Positions 1-8,071 are shown, counted from the stretch's first letter. The stretch: DNA of 11,498 bases from Bacillota bacterium (GCA_023405875.1 JAEXXN010000556.1:1-11498), one strand, 5' to 3'. Numbers and translations: made by a program. The notes: generated from the letters alone by a model not told the origin.

Positions 1-493
1 CTTTATAGCGGATACTTTGAACATCTCTATAGGCAATACATTCTCAGGCGGAGTCATCGACTTTACACTCTTCGGGATACTGCAGGGAAATGCAAAGACG
101 AACTGGCTGCTTGTATTGCCGGTAGGAGCTATTTGGGCGGCACTATACTATTTCTCCTTCAGGTTTTTTATAATGAGGTTCAATATTCTTACACCCGGCA
201 GAGGTGATGATATGGAGGAAGCTTCAAAAGTGACCACAAAATCATCTTTAAAGGAAGAAGCAGTTGCTGTTATTGCCGCTTTGGGCGGAAAGGAAAATAT
301 TAAGGAAATTGATGCTTGTATCACCCGGCTTAGAGTCAGTGTCATGGAGGTAGAAAAGATAGATAAGGAAGAACTGAAGAAAATAGGGGCAACTGCTGTT
401 TTGGAGGTTGGAGGAGGAATCCAGGCTATCTACGGAGCAAAAGCGATCCTATATAAAAATATCATAGAAGATATTCTTGGAATTCAAGAATAA
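1..493 (+). CDS. PTS sugar permease EIIBC, 3' end (partial)
   Basis: The reading frame is open from base 2, so the gene begins outside the window; about 163 C-terminal residues are visible. The first ~55 are the end of an EIIC membrane domain of the glucose/N-acetylglucosamine superfamily, with a TFSGG-DF loop, a GNAKTNW segment and a hydrophobic helix ending in FRFFIMRFN. A charged linker follows (TPGRGDD). Next comes a complete EIIB domain whose phosphocysteine lies in the motif DACITRLRV, about residue 106 of the visible part. The protein ends with the EIIB domain, so EIIA must be a separate polypeptide. Its role is phosphorylating uptake of a hexose or amino sugar across the membrane. The fragment does not decide between glucose (PtsG) and N-acetylglucosamine (NagE) specificity, so no symbol is given. 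The stop codon lies in the arm of the downstream hairpin. Confidence 0.88.
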   Translation, partial: FIADTLNISIGNTFSGGVIDFTLFGILQGNAKTNWLLVLPVGAIWAALYYFSFRFFIMRFNILTPGRGDDMEEASKVTTKSSLKEEAVAVIAALGGKENIKEIDACITRLRVSVMEVEKIDKEELKKIGATAVLEVGGGIQAIYGAKAILYKNIIEDILGIQE

Positions 494-541
494 CCACAAG
501 AAAATGACCACCTGCATAGGTGGTCATTTTCTTGTGGTTAT
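490..541 (+). terminator. Long perfect hairpin, probable terminator of the PTS gene
   Basis: A 23-bp perfect inverted repeat (490-512 with 519-541) surrounds a 6-base loop. The G/C-rich core GACCACC/GGTGGTC is followed by ATTTTCTTG, so the T tract lies inside the outer part of the stem. The PTS stop codon (491-493) is within the left arm. The symmetry means it could also act on the opposite strand, but no gene reads toward it from the right. Confidence 0.7.
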
Positions 542-588
542 CCGAGGAGGACAGTTTACGGTCATCATAAGCTATTCAGCTCCGGCTG

Positions 589-640
589 TATAATACGCCA
601 TCATATCATTTTTTAAAAATAAAAAGGGCATACTATATAA
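589..640 (+). promoter_or_regulatory. Possible -10 elements upstream of the hydrogenase operon
   Basis: The 285-bp gap between the PTS gene and the hydrogenase operon must carry the operon promoter, since a strong hairpin closes the gene before it. A perfect TATAAT is at 589-594, and a second A/T-rich candidate (TATATA) is at 635-640 with a weak TTTAAA 17 bp upstream. No good -35 box precedes TATAAT. I saw no clear match to the clostridial Rex operator (TTGTTAA-N4-TTAACAA). Treat the placement as tentative. Confidence 0.25.
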
Positions 641-778
641 ATCGCATAAAGCAGCTTATATAGAATAGCAGCAGTTTATAACACTAATGTGAACGTTTCG
701 TATTATCAAACTATTTTGTAGGGGCTGCGCGCCAAACATATAAGCATTGAATTTTTATATCGGAGGGATGGTGAATGC

Positions 779-1249
779 ATGGAATTGCCAAAAGAAAAGT
801 ATGATGAGCTGGAGTACTTTATCGACAGCTTGGATACCAACAAAGGAGCTTTGATAAAGATACTTCATAAGGCCCAGGAAATATTCGGATACCTGCCGAG
901 GGATGTGCAGCTGTTTGTCGCCAGGAAGCTGGGTATACCCGGTGCCGAAGTGTATGGAGTGGTCAGCTTTTATTCATATTTCACTACAAAGCCCGGAGGG
1001 AAGCATACCATAAGTGTTTGTATGGGAACTGCCTGCTTTGTAAGGGGCTCGGACAAAATAATTGAAAGAATGAAGGAAAAGCTGAAAATTGAGTCCAACG
1101 GGATAACTGAAGACGGCCTGTTCACCCTGAAGGATGTGCGCTGCATCGGCGCTTGTGGTCTGGCGCCGGTTGTAATGGTGGATGACAGGGTATTCGGGCG
1201 TGTAAAGGAAGAAGACCTTGATGGGATCATCAATACGTATCGCAGTTAG
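779..1249 (+). CDS. hydC: [FeFe]-hydrogenase NuoE-like [2Fe-2S] subunit (HydC/HndA type)
   Basis: This 156-residue protein has the length and fold pattern of the NuoE/HndA/HydC family. An N-terminal helical region of about 70 residues (with PKEKYDELEYFID and YGVVSFYSYF) is followed by a thioredoxin-like [2Fe-2S] domain. Its four ligands are in place: C81 and C86 in SVCMGTACF, and C122 and C126 in RCIGACGLAP. In multimeric hydrogenases this subunit sits next to the NuoF-like flavoprotein and carries one [2Fe-2S] cluster. It is the first gene of the operon, 11 bp before the next. The start is the ATG at 779, with GGAGGG about 11 bases upstream; the other nearby ATG/GTG codons are out of frame. 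The symbol follows Thermotoga/Acetobacterium usage; hndA is the Desulfovibrio equivalent. Confidence 0.93.
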   Translation: MELPKEKYDELEYFIDSLDTNKGALIKILHKAQEIFGYLPRDVQLFVARKLGIPGAEVYGVVSFYSYFTTKPGGKHTISVCMGTACFVRGSDKIIERMKEKLKIESNGITEDGLFTLKDVRCIGACGLAPVVMVDDRVFGRVKEEDLDGIINTYRS

Positions 1250-1260
1250 GAGAATACAAA

Positions 1261-1653
1261 ATGAGTATAAAGTCATTGGATGAGCTGAAAAGGATAAGAG
1301 AAGAACATGCGGGGCGGGTAAACCTGCGGCAGCATGGAGAAACAAAGGAGGACAAAATAGAAATACTTGTCGGAATGGCTACCTGCGGCATTTCCTCAGG
1401 GGCAAGGGAAACCTTGAACGAATTTGTTAATGAGCTGGCGAAGGAGAAGCTGGACAATGTCAGGGTGATACCTGTGGGCTGCATAGGTTACTGTCATTCC
1501 GAGCCTACTGTACAGGTAAATATTCCGGGGCAGAAGCCTGTTTTGTACGGCAATGTAAAGAAAAACAAGGTCAGTCAGATAATCGAGAAGCATTTGAAGT
1601 CGGGAGAGCCGGTGTCGGAATTGATTCTGAGAATGGATTTTGAAAGAGTATAA
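1261..1653 (+). CDS. HndB-like thioredoxin-fold (2Fe-2S) ferredoxin protein
   Basis: This 130-residue protein is the small extra subunit found between the NuoE-like and NuoF-like genes in many clostridial and Desulfovibrio hydrogenase operons (HndB). The first ~30 residues are helical and charged. The rest fits a thioredoxin-like ferredoxin domain: EILVGMATCGISSGA as first strand and turn, then VIPVGCIGYC, then a C-terminal strand-helix. Only three cysteines are present (C42, C74, C78), while the classical four-ligand pattern of the neighbouring subunits is C-x4-C...C-x3-C. The position of the first ligand is a glycine. It may hold a cluster with an unusual ligand or none. The start has an AGGAG site overlapping the stop of the preceding gene. 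Its exact role in electron transfer cannot be read from sequence. Confidence 0.85.
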   Translation: MSIKSLDELKRIREEHAGRVNLRQHGETKEDKIEILVGMATCGISSGARETLNEFVNELAKEKLDNVRVIPVGCIGYCHSEPTVQVNIPGQKPVLYGNVKKNKVSQIIEKHLKSGEPVSELILRMDFERV

Positions 1654-1685
1654 GCAATTAAAGAACGTTATGAAGGAGGGTTTGT

Positions 1686-3353
1686 ATGGCAGGAGCCCGT
1701 ACAAATATCATGGTCTGTGGAGGCACAGGCTGCCTGGCAAGTGACAGCGACAAGGTAATAAAGAATCTGGAGCTTATAATCAAAGCCCGGGGCTATGAGG
1801 AGGAGGTAAAGGTCATCAGGACCGGCTGCTTTGGGTTTTGTGAACAGGGGCCCATTGTAAAAATAGAGCCTGACAATGCTTTTTATGTCCGTGTCGGACC
1901 GAAGGATGCCAGAGAGATAGTCGATGAGCACATCATTAAGGGAAGAAGGGTCGAACGTCTGCTGTACCAGGAACCAAAAGCAGATGAAAGGATCGACAGA
2001 CAGGAGGACATGCCTTTTTACAGGAAGCAGCTCCGGGTCGCCTTGAGGAACTGCGGGCTGATAAACCCTGAGGACATCTACGAATATATTGCCCTGGGAG
2101 GCTATGAGGCTTTGGGGAAAGCGATCAGCCAAATGACCAGGGACCAACTGATAGACGAAGTTAAAAAATCAGGACTGCGGGGCAGAGGGGGAGGCGGCTT
2201 TCCCACCGGCCTCAAATGGGAGATCACAAAAAGACAGGAAAGCGATACCAAATTCATAATCTGCAACGCTGATGAGGGTGATCCGGGAGCCTTTATGGAC
2301 AGAAGCATACTTGAAGGGGACCCCCACAGCGTATTGGAAGCAATGGCTATCGGAGGATATGCCATAGGCGCGGACAAAGGGATAATTTATATCCGGGCAG
2401 AATACCCCCTTGCAATATCCAGGCTGAATACAGCCATTGCCCAGGCAAGAGAGCTGGGGCTGCTAGGCCAGAACATATTCGGAACAGCCTTCAGCTTTGA
2501 TGTAGAGCTGAAATACGGTGCAGGGGCATTTGTGTGCGGAGAAGAGACAGCCCTTATAAATTCCTGCGAAGGGAAAAGGGGAGAACCGGACTACAAGCCT
2601 CCTTATCCTGCACAGGAAGGCTATTGGGGATACCCTACCTGTGTCAATAATGTGGAAACCTTTGCAAACATCCCCCCTATCATAACAAAAGGGGCGGACT
2701 GGTTCGCGGCAATTGGGACCGAGGGCAGCAAGGGAACAAAGGTATTTGCCCTTGCCGGCAGGATAAACAATGTAGGGCTTGTGGAGGTGCCCATGGGAAC
2801 CACCCTCAGGGAAATAATATATGAAATAGGAGGGGGTATACAGGGAGGCCGAAGGTTCAAAGCCGTACAGACCGGAGGACCCTCGGGGGGCGTTATAACG
2901 GAGAAGGACCTGGATACGCCTATAGATTATGACAGCCTTAAGGGAATCGGCTCAATGATGGGCTCCGGGGGAATGATAGTCATGGATGAAAAGGACAATA
3001 TGGTCAATATCGCAAAATTCTACCTGGAATTCACCATGGATGAATCCTGTGGAAGATGCACCCCTTGTAGGATAGGTACGAAAAGGATGTATGAGCTTCT
3101 GAACAAGATAACGGACGGGAAGGGTACAATGAATGACATCGATGCTTTGAAGCAACTGGCCTATATGATAAAGGGCAGCTCCCTCTGCGGCCTCGGTCAG
3201 ACAGCCCCGAATCCTGTGATAAGCACAATGAAATATTTCTGGGATGAGTATATGGACTTGATAAAGGATACAGGCCAACCCGGGGGAGAAGAGCGGTATA
3301 AGCAGGATAACAAACCCTTGAAGGAAATGAGGCGAGAGCATGGACAAATGTAA
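1686..3353 (+). CDS. hydB: [FeFe]-hydrogenase NuoF-like FMN/NAD(P)-binding subunit (HydB/HndC type)
   Basis: 555 residues. Domains in order: an N-terminal thioredoxin-like [2Fe-2S] domain (C11, C16, C48, C52); the NuoF flavin/nucleotide domain from ~115, with the Gly-rich loop GLRGRGGGGFPTGLKWE (163-179), NADEGDPGAF (194-203) and GAGAFVCGEETAL (278-290); an SLBB-like domain (~355-440); and the [4Fe-4S] N3-type motif ESCGRCTPCRIG plus SLCGLGQ (ligands C455, C458, C461, C501). It should exchange a hydride with NAD(P)H at FMN and pass electrons through Fe-S clusters to the H-cluster subunit. Thermotoga HydB (about 626 residues) continues into a 2x[4Fe-4S] ferredoxin domain. Here the chain has no cysteine after C501 and ends in a charged tail. 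GGAGGG precedes the ATG at 1686. The last 14 bases overlap the next gene, implying translational coupling. Confidence 0.93.
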   Translation: MAGARTNIMVCGGTGCLASDSDKVIKNLELIIKARGYEEEVKVIRTGCFGFCEQGPIVKIEPDNAFYVRVGPKDAREIVDEHIIKGRRVERLLYQEPKADERIDRQEDMPFYRKQLRVALRNCGLINPEDIYEYIALGGYEALGKAISQMTRDQLIDEVKKSGLRGRGGGGFPTGLKWEITKRQESDTKFIICNADEGDPGAFMDRSILEGDPHSVLEAMAIGGYAIGADKGIIYIRAEYPLAISRLNTAIAQARELGLLGQNIFGTAFSFDVELKYGAGAFVCGEETALINSCEGKRGEPDYKPPYPAQEGYWGYPTCVNNVETFANIPPIITKGADWFAAIGTEGSKGTKVFALAGRINNVGLVEVPMGTTLREIIYEIGGGIQGGRRFKAVQTGGPSGGVITEKDLDTPIDYDSLKGIGSMMGSGGMIVMDEKDNMVNIAKFYLEFTMDESCGRCTPCRIGTKRMYELLNKITDGKGTMNDIDALKQLAYMIKGSSLCGLGQTAPNPVISTMKYFWDEYMDLIKDTGQPGGEERYKQDNKPLKEMRREHGQM

Positions 3354-5091
3354 AACCATCAAAGTAAAAATAAACAATCAGGAGCTGCTTGTACCTGAGG
3401 GCACCACTATACTGGAAGCGGCCCACAAAGCGGGTGTGAGGATACCTACATTATGCCACCTGGACCTGCATGACCTGAAGCTGGTCAATCAGACAGCCTC
3501 CTGCAGGGTATGCATGGTGGAAGCACCGGGAAGGGATATGCTGGTTCCGGCCTGTGTAACCAAGCTGGTTGAGGGGATGGAGGTACAGACAGACTCCATA
3601 CGTGCTATTACGGCACGCAGGATGGCCGTGGAGCTGCTTTTATCCAATCATCCCAATGAATGCTTTACCTGCCCCAAGAACCTTGAGTGTGAGCTTCAGG
3701 CACTGGCAGCCGAGCTGGGAGTGCGAGAGATCAGGTGGGAAGGAGATCGCATGGACTATCCCAAAGATATGTCAAGCGATGCTATTGTAAAGGATTCCAA
3801 CAAATGCATATACTGCAGGCGCTGTGAGACTATGTGCAACAAAGTTCAGACCTGCGGGATACTGTCGGGGATAGGGCGCGGCTTCGATGCCTTTGTAGGG
3901 CCTGCTTTCAACATTCCCATGGCTGAATCCTCCTGCACCTACTGCGGCCAGTGTGTGGCGGTATGCCCGACTGCCGCTCTGACGGAGGTCCGCCATACCG
4001 ACAAGGTATGGGAAGCTCTCAATGATCCTGACAAGCATGTGGTTGTACAGACTGCCCCTGCCATCCGTGTTGCCCTTGGGGAGCTTTTCGGCATGAAGCC
4101 GGGTACCATTGTGACGGGAAAGCTCGTAACAGCATTGAAAAGAATGGGCTTTGATGCAGTATTTGATACAGACTTCGGCGCAGACCTTACCATAATGGAG
4201 GAGGCTTCCGAGCTTATCCACCGTATCAAAAATAATAAGACACTGCCCATACTGACCAGTTGCTGCCCTGCATGGGTAAAGTTCATTGAACACCAGTTCC
4301 CGGAGCTTCTGGAGGTACCGTCCACCTGCAAGTCTCCTCATATAATGTTCGGAGCTATTGTCAAGACCTATTATGCAGAAAAGAATGGTATTGACCCTGA
4401 TAACATAGTAGTTGTATCCATTATGCCCTGTATTGCCAAGAAGGCAGAGGCCAAGCGCCCCGAGCTGACGAAGGATGCATACAATAATGTTGACATCGTG
4501 GTAACCACCAGGGAGCTGGGGGCTATGATCAAGGAGGCGGGAATAGAATTTGAAAGCCTTCCGGACAGCGAATACGATAAGCCCCTTGGAGAAACCACAG
4601 GTGCATCTGTTATATTCGGGACAACAGGCGGAGTTATAGAGGCAGCGGTGCGTACAGCCTATGAATGGATAACCGGAGAAGAGCTGAAGAATGTTGAGTT
4701 TGAACAGCTTAGAGGTATGGAAGGCTTGCGTGAGGGAACTGTGAGTATGGGTGGGAAAGAGCTGAAGATAGGGATCGCCCATGGCCTGGGAAATGCCCGG
4801 AGGCTGCTTGAAAGCATACGAGAAGGCGAATCAAAATATGATGCCATAGAAATAATGGCTTGTCCAGGTGGATGCATCGGCGGAGGGGGCCAGCCCTACC
4901 ACCATGGGAATGACGAGATAGTCAAGAAACGCCAGCAGGCCATTTACATGGAGGACAGGAGCAAGAAGCTCAGAAAATCCCATGAAAATTCCGAAGTATT
5001 GAAGCTTTATAGGGAGTACCTGGGGGAACCCTATGGGGAATTGGCCCATGAACTGCTTCATACACATTATGAGGAGCGGGAAAGGATTTAA
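3340..5091 (+). CDS. hydA: [FeFe] hydrogenase catalytic subunit (HydA/HndD type)
   Basis: 583 residues with the M3-type layout. A plant-type [2Fe-2S] domain comes first (C39, C55, C58, C72). A His-ligated [4Fe-4S] site follows (H104, C108, C111, C117). Then come two [4Fe-4S] motifs (C156/C159/C162 and C199/C202/C205, each with its partner C166 or C209), and the H-cluster domain from ~225. The three H-cluster signatures are intact: L1 TSCCPAW (306-312), L2 MPCIAKK (361-367) and L3 MACPGGCIGGGGQPY (506-520). Expected ligands are C309, C363, C508 and C512, and C308 is the proton-relay cysteine. The enzyme reduces protons or oxidises H2 in the cytoplasm. It lacks the extra C-terminal [2Fe-2S] extension of Thermotoga HydA (about 645 residues) and is close to HndD in length. 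It is the last gene of the operon, starting inside the end of the NuoF-like gene. Maturases (HydEFG) are not in the window. Confidence 0.96.
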   Translation: MDKCKTIKVKINNQELLVPEGTTILEAAHKAGVRIPTLCHLDLHDLKLVNQTASCRVCMVEAPGRDMLVPACVTKLVEGMEVQTDSIRAITARRMAVELLLSNHPNECFTCPKNLECELQALAAELGVREIRWEGDRMDYPKDMSSDAIVKDSNKCIYCRRCETMCNKVQTCGILSGIGRGFDAFVGPAFNIPMAESSCTYCGQCVAVCPTAALTEVRHTDKVWEALNDPDKHVVVQTAPAIRVALGELFGMKPGTIVTGKLVTALKRMGFDAVFDTDFGADLTIMEEASELIHRIKNNKTLPILTSCCPAWVKFIEHQFPELLEVPSTCKSPHIMFGAIVKTYYAEKNGIDPDNIVVVSIMPCIAKKAEAKRPELTKDAYNNVDIVVTTRELGAMIKEAGIEFESLPDSEYDKPLGETTGASVIFGTTGGVIEAAVRTAYEWITGEELKNVEFEQLRGMEGLREGTVSMGGKELKIGIAHGLGNARRLLESIREGESKYDAIEIMACPGGCIGGGGQPYHHGNDEIVKKRQQAIYMEDRSKKLRKSHENSEVLKLYREYLGEPYGELAHELLHTHYEERERI

Positions 5092-5136
5092 AGCAGTTTG
5101 GTAGTGATGCATAATTTAGGAAGGATGTGCAACAAC

Positions 5137-5159
5137 CGGAACGGTTCTAAACCGTTCCG
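5137..5159 (+). terminator. Hairpin between convergent hydA and the DNRLRE gene
   Basis: A perfect 10-bp inverted repeat (CGGAACGGTT / AACCGTTCCG) with a 3-base loop lies 45 bp after the hydA stop and 40 bp from the end of the convergent gene. The following bases (CCTCATTCTATAATT) are only mildly T-rich, so the terminator call rests on stem strength and position. It may serve both directions. Confidence 0.5.
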
Positions 5160-5199
5160 CCTCATTCTATAATTATCTGGTACAGCCTCTTTCTACAGC

Positions 5200-6078
5200 T
5201 CAGGCCTGGGCCTGCATGATGATTTCAAGCCTGGTGCTTTGGCCGGCTTCTTTTGACCTGTATGCAAGATGGGCATACTTTGAAAAGTGCCGCGGAACAA
5301 AAGCCAGCATTTCACCGGGGGAAACGGTATATAAAGGCCCGTCGGGCAGATAGTCCCTGTTGTTTGGGCTTACTGCAACATATGCTTCTGCAGGAAACAG
5401 GCCGGTATTCTTCACAAAAATAGTTGTATTGGACTGCTGAGAGGTATTAAAGCCTTCGGTATACTGGTACATGTCACTTGACGGAAGCAGCAGTGAGCTT
5501 TCTGAGAATTTTCTGCCTGAAATAAACACGGCTTCGTTGGGGGGCGGCAGTTTATACTCTACAATAATACAGGGCCTGTTGTATATCATTGTGCTCTTAC
5601 AGTTTCTTGAGCTTATTATCCTTTTGATGTCATTGCTGTACAAGCCGCCGCTTCTGAGCATTATTCCGTAATTGCAGAGGGCGCCTGAACTCCATTTATC
5701 GAACAGACCGGTAATATCCCACTGATACCATCCTGCATTTCCTACAGCCGTTCCTTGAGAATAAGATTCTTCATATATCGGCGGCTGTGTGTCCCAGGTC
5801 ACAGTCCTATGGTCCCAGCCGGAGGCGATGGGATAGGGGGTAAAAATACTGCTGACCTGTTTATTCTGGACAAAATCCACGTATAGGTACAGCCTGCAGC
5901 TTATGATTTCTGCGGACTTGGGAAGACAGCCAAAATCAAACCTTGCCAGATATCTGAACTCTGACCGGCTGTTTTTTTTCCCCATCCAGCTTACAATAAA
6001 GCGGCTGTAGTTTTTACTATGAAAGTATGAATCGATACAAGTATCGTTACATGCCGTGAAGCTATGTGAAAGTACCAT
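5200..6078 (-). CDS. DNRLRE domain protein with DUF6385-like C-terminus
   Basis: 292 residues, no signal peptide and no membrane segment. Residues ~1-176 match the DNRLRE pattern: RYLARFDFGCLPKSAEI, CRLYLYV, SGWDHRTVTWDTQPP, WYQWDITGLFDKW, NYGIMLRSGG and a closing PCIIVEYKL strand. This domain is usually found in secreted or surface beta-sandwich proteins. After a proline linker (PPPN, 178-181), residues ~182-292 resemble DUF6385, with TTIFVKNTG, AYVAVSPNNRDYLPDGP, the conserved VSPGEMLAFVPRHFSKYA, and RLEIIMQAQA at the end. The start ATG is preceded by AGGGGGA. No enzymatic residues are recognisable; a structural or binding role at the cell or spore surface is likely but inferred. It lies downstream of the glycosyltransferase on the same strand (133-bp gap). 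Family assignment is from memory of the patterns, not a search. Confidence 0.8.
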   Translation of the reverse strand: MVLSHSFTACNDTCIDSYFHSKNYSRFIVSWMGKKNSRSEFRYLARFDFGCLPKSAEIISCRLYLYVDFVQNKQVSSIFTPYPIASGWDHRTVTWDTQPPIYEESYSQGTAVGNAGWYQWDITGLFDKWSSGALCNYGIMLRSGGLYSNDIKRIISSRNCKSTMIYNRPCIIVEYKLPPPNEAVFISGRKFSESSLLLPSSDMYQYTEGFNTSQQSNTTIFVKNTGLFPAEAYVAVSPNNRDYLPDGPLYTVSPGEMLAFVPRHFSKYAHLAYRSKEAGQSTRLEIIMQAQA

Positions 6079-6144
6079 GATTTTCCCCCTGAACAGCTAT
6101 TCTGTTTGAGAATATGCCCGTACAATCGCAATCCTATTATGCTC

Positions 6145-6175
6145 GCACACATCGTATACTACATTTTATGTGTGC
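6145..6175 (-). repeat. Inverted repeat between the glycosyltransferase and DNRLRE genes
   Basis: GCACACAT (6145-6152) and ATGTGTGC (6168-6175) form an 8-bp perfect dyad with a 15-base spacer containing GTATACTAC. It lies about 37 bp after the glycosyltransferase stop and 67 bp before the DNRLRE start on the minus strand. No T tract follows on either side, so an operator or an mRNA hairpin is as likely as a terminator. Confidence 0.35.
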
Positions 6176-6211
6176 ATATCAAAAAGTGGAACAAGTATCA
6201 ATAAGCGCCGG

Positions 6212-8008
6212 CTACTTTTTTATGGAATAGCCCTTGTACAGGATAAAGGCTCCGTCGCTGTCAAGCCTGTCGAAAAGCTTTATTGACCGGAGGATCTCAT
6301 ATACTGCCATATCAATATAGCCATATTTGTTATAAAGCTTCGCAAGCATAAGCAGGACCTTATCATTATCAATACAGTTAAGCAGCTCCAGGGAGCGTTC
6401 AAATACCTTGAAATCCCCTGTAGCCAGAAGTATTTCCAACACTTCAAAAATTACAGGCAGGAGGATATCAGAGGTCTCAGGCCCCTCGTCAAGGGTCGGC
6501 ACAGTATCTGTACTTATGATAGATATAAGACAAGACAATACCCTGTGGTCATGCTCAAAGCTTTCCTTATGCTCCAGGGGCTCTATCACAGCCGCTGCTT
6601 CAGCATAGTTCTGCCCCAGAAGAAGGCCGAGGCAGCATAATATTCTGGATTTTCTATAATATTTGCTATCATCACAGACAAGCTTCAGGCTTGAAGCTGC
6701 CGTATCATATTCTCCAAGGTAAAAGAGGCATTGCGCTTTGAGAAGTTCAAGGTCCTCACCCGTGAGACCCGCTTTCTGGGCTTTTTCAATAAATTCCAGG
6801 GAGAGCGCATACTGCCTCTGGAGAAATAGAATATCCGCAATCATTATAAAGCTTACCGAGCTCCTGGTATCAAAAAATTGCATCAGCTTGCCTTTAAGCT
6901 CCCCTTCGGTTTTTTCTGTTTTACTCAGTACCTCCCCTATGGAGTAGATTGCGTCGTAATAGTCAGGCTTGGCTAAAAGTGCCTGATTGTAATACCTCAG
7001 AGCCTCGGAATAGTCTCCCAGCTGATGGGATATACACCCCAGGGCGAAGCAGGGCTTATATGAGCCGACTCCTATAATGAAGCTCAATACTGCCGGCGGC
7101 TCGCCCAGCTCCAGGCATCTTTCAAAGCTTCTGACAGCTCTTGTGGTAACTCCCAGGCTGTGGTAAATGGTACCTCTTATATACTCAACATCGGTATATT
7201 GAGGATACATGGAAAGAGCCCTGTCAATATATAAAATGGCGTTGTCATAATCGGCCAGAAGCTGATAAGCCATAATTATCCTTATAATAAGCTTGGGTAC
7301 ATATATGTCGCTCTTGCTGCATTTCTCAAAGGATGCATCAAAGTATTCAAGCGATTTTTTTGCCAGGCCCAGGGCAAAATACTCGTTTCCCATACAAAAA
7401 AGAAAATACGGGTTATCCGGCTGTTCTTCAAGCTGCTGCTCAAGAATGCGCATGTTCCTTTTCCTCTTATCATGCTCCCTGACATTGGAATTGAGATAGC
7501 CGTAGTGGTATATGGATATTCCCGCAGGCTCTATGCGTACATCGGATTTTTCAGATATTATCGACTCATGTATCCTTCCCTGATATCGCAGCTCAGGGAT
7601 ATTTTTGAATAATCTTATATTTACATTAAGTATCTTTTCGCTGCCGGCTTTTTCTCCTATATAACAGATTGTATTGAATATATATATATCCGCCGGATCG
7701 TTCCTGCTTATCAGCTCTTTCAGGTAAGCGGCATCCCTTTTCTCAAATTCATCATCTCCGTCAAGTATCAGAATCCAGTCCCCTGTCGCCTTTTCAATAG
7801 AGTAGTTCCTTGCCTTGCTGAAATCGTCAACCCATTCAAAATCATAGAGCTTTGCGCCATATTCGGCAGCAATTGCCCTGGTATTGTCAACAGAGCCTGT
7901 ATCAACGACTATAAGCTCATCGGCAATACCGTAAATGCTTTCAAGACATCTTCCGATATCCTTTTCTTCATCTCGTACTATCATGCATACACTTAAGGAG
8001 ACACCCAT
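6212..8008 (-). CDS. Family 2 glycosyltransferase with C-terminal TPR repeats
   Basis: 598 residues. The N-terminal ~170 residues are a GT-A, family 2 glycosyltransferase: SVCMIVRDEEKDIGRCLES (6-24), IVVDTGSVDNT (33-43), the DxD-type metal/nucleotide-sugar site ILDGDDEF (81-88), and HESI (147-150). From ~200 onward the protein is helical with tetratricopeptide-like pairs, for example NPYFLFCMGNEYFALGLAKK, YDNAILYIDRALSMYPQY and GDYSEALRYYNQALLAKPDY, probably ten or more helices. This layout occurs in cytoplasmic protein glycosyltransferases such as the SunS type and in many clostridial surface-glycan loci; the TPR part usually grips the acceptor. The start ATG has GAGGTGA about 7 bases upstream. 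It sits between two DUF6385-type genes, and the nucleotide-sugar genes nearby may supply its donor. Donor and acceptor are unknown. Confidence 0.88.
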   Translation of the reverse strand: MGVSLSVCMIVRDEEKDIGRCLESIYGIADELIVVDTGSVDNTRAIAAEYGAKLYDFEWVDDFSKARNYSIEKATGDWILILDGDDEFEKRDAAYLKELISRNDPADIYIFNTICYIGEKAGSEKILNVNIRLFKNIPELRYQGRIHESIISEKSDVRIEPAGISIYHYGYLNSNVREHDKRKRNMRILEQQLEEQPDNPYFLFCMGNEYFALGLAKKSLEYFDASFEKCSKSDIYVPKLIIRIIMAYQLLADYDNAILYIDRALSMYPQYTDVEYIRGTIYHSLGVTTRAVRSFERCLELGEPPAVLSFIIGVGSYKPCFALGCISHQLGDYSEALRYYNQALLAKPDYYDAIYSIGEVLSKTEKTEGELKGKLMQFFDTRSSVSFIMIADILFLQRQYALSLEFIEKAQKAGLTGEDLELLKAQCLFYLGEYDTAASSLKLVCDDSKYYRKSRILCCLGLLLGQNYAEAAAVIEPLEHKESFEHDHRVLSCLISIISTDTVPTLDEGPETSDILLPVIFEVLEILLATGDFKVFERSLELLNCIDNDKVLLMLAKLYNKYGYIDMAVYEILRSIKLFDRLDSDGAFILYKGYSIKK

Positions 8009-8047
8009 TTAAATCACCTCATTTCGTTATAACAAGATTTCCATAAG

Positions 8048-8071
8048 GGTTTTTGCAGACTTGCAAAAACC
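8048..8071 (-). repeat. Hairpin in the glycosyltransferase leader
   Basis: GGTTTTTGCA and TGCAAAAACC flank a 4-base loop about 40-60 bp before the glycosyltransferase start. No T tract follows on the minus strand, so it does not look like a simple terminator. The arm TGCAAAA also complements the TTTTGCA of the 15-bp repeat at 8148-8200. Confidence 0.55.

Noticed and set aside
494..778. Search for a Rex-type redox operator upstream of the hydrogenase operon
   Set aside because: No sequence close to TTGTTAA-N4-TTAACAA was found; GTTTATAAC at 674-681 is too short and A/T-rich to count.
3772..4782. Long minus-strand open frame (336 codons) opposite hydA
   Set aside because: It lies wholly within hydA, whose Fe-S and H-cluster motifs are intact; the antisense translation shows no domain pattern.
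6181..6220. AAAAAGT / ACTTTTT pair at the end of the glycosyltransferase gene as a terminator
   Set aside because: Only 7 A/T-rich pairs with a 26-base spacer; too weak to call, although some end signal is expected here.
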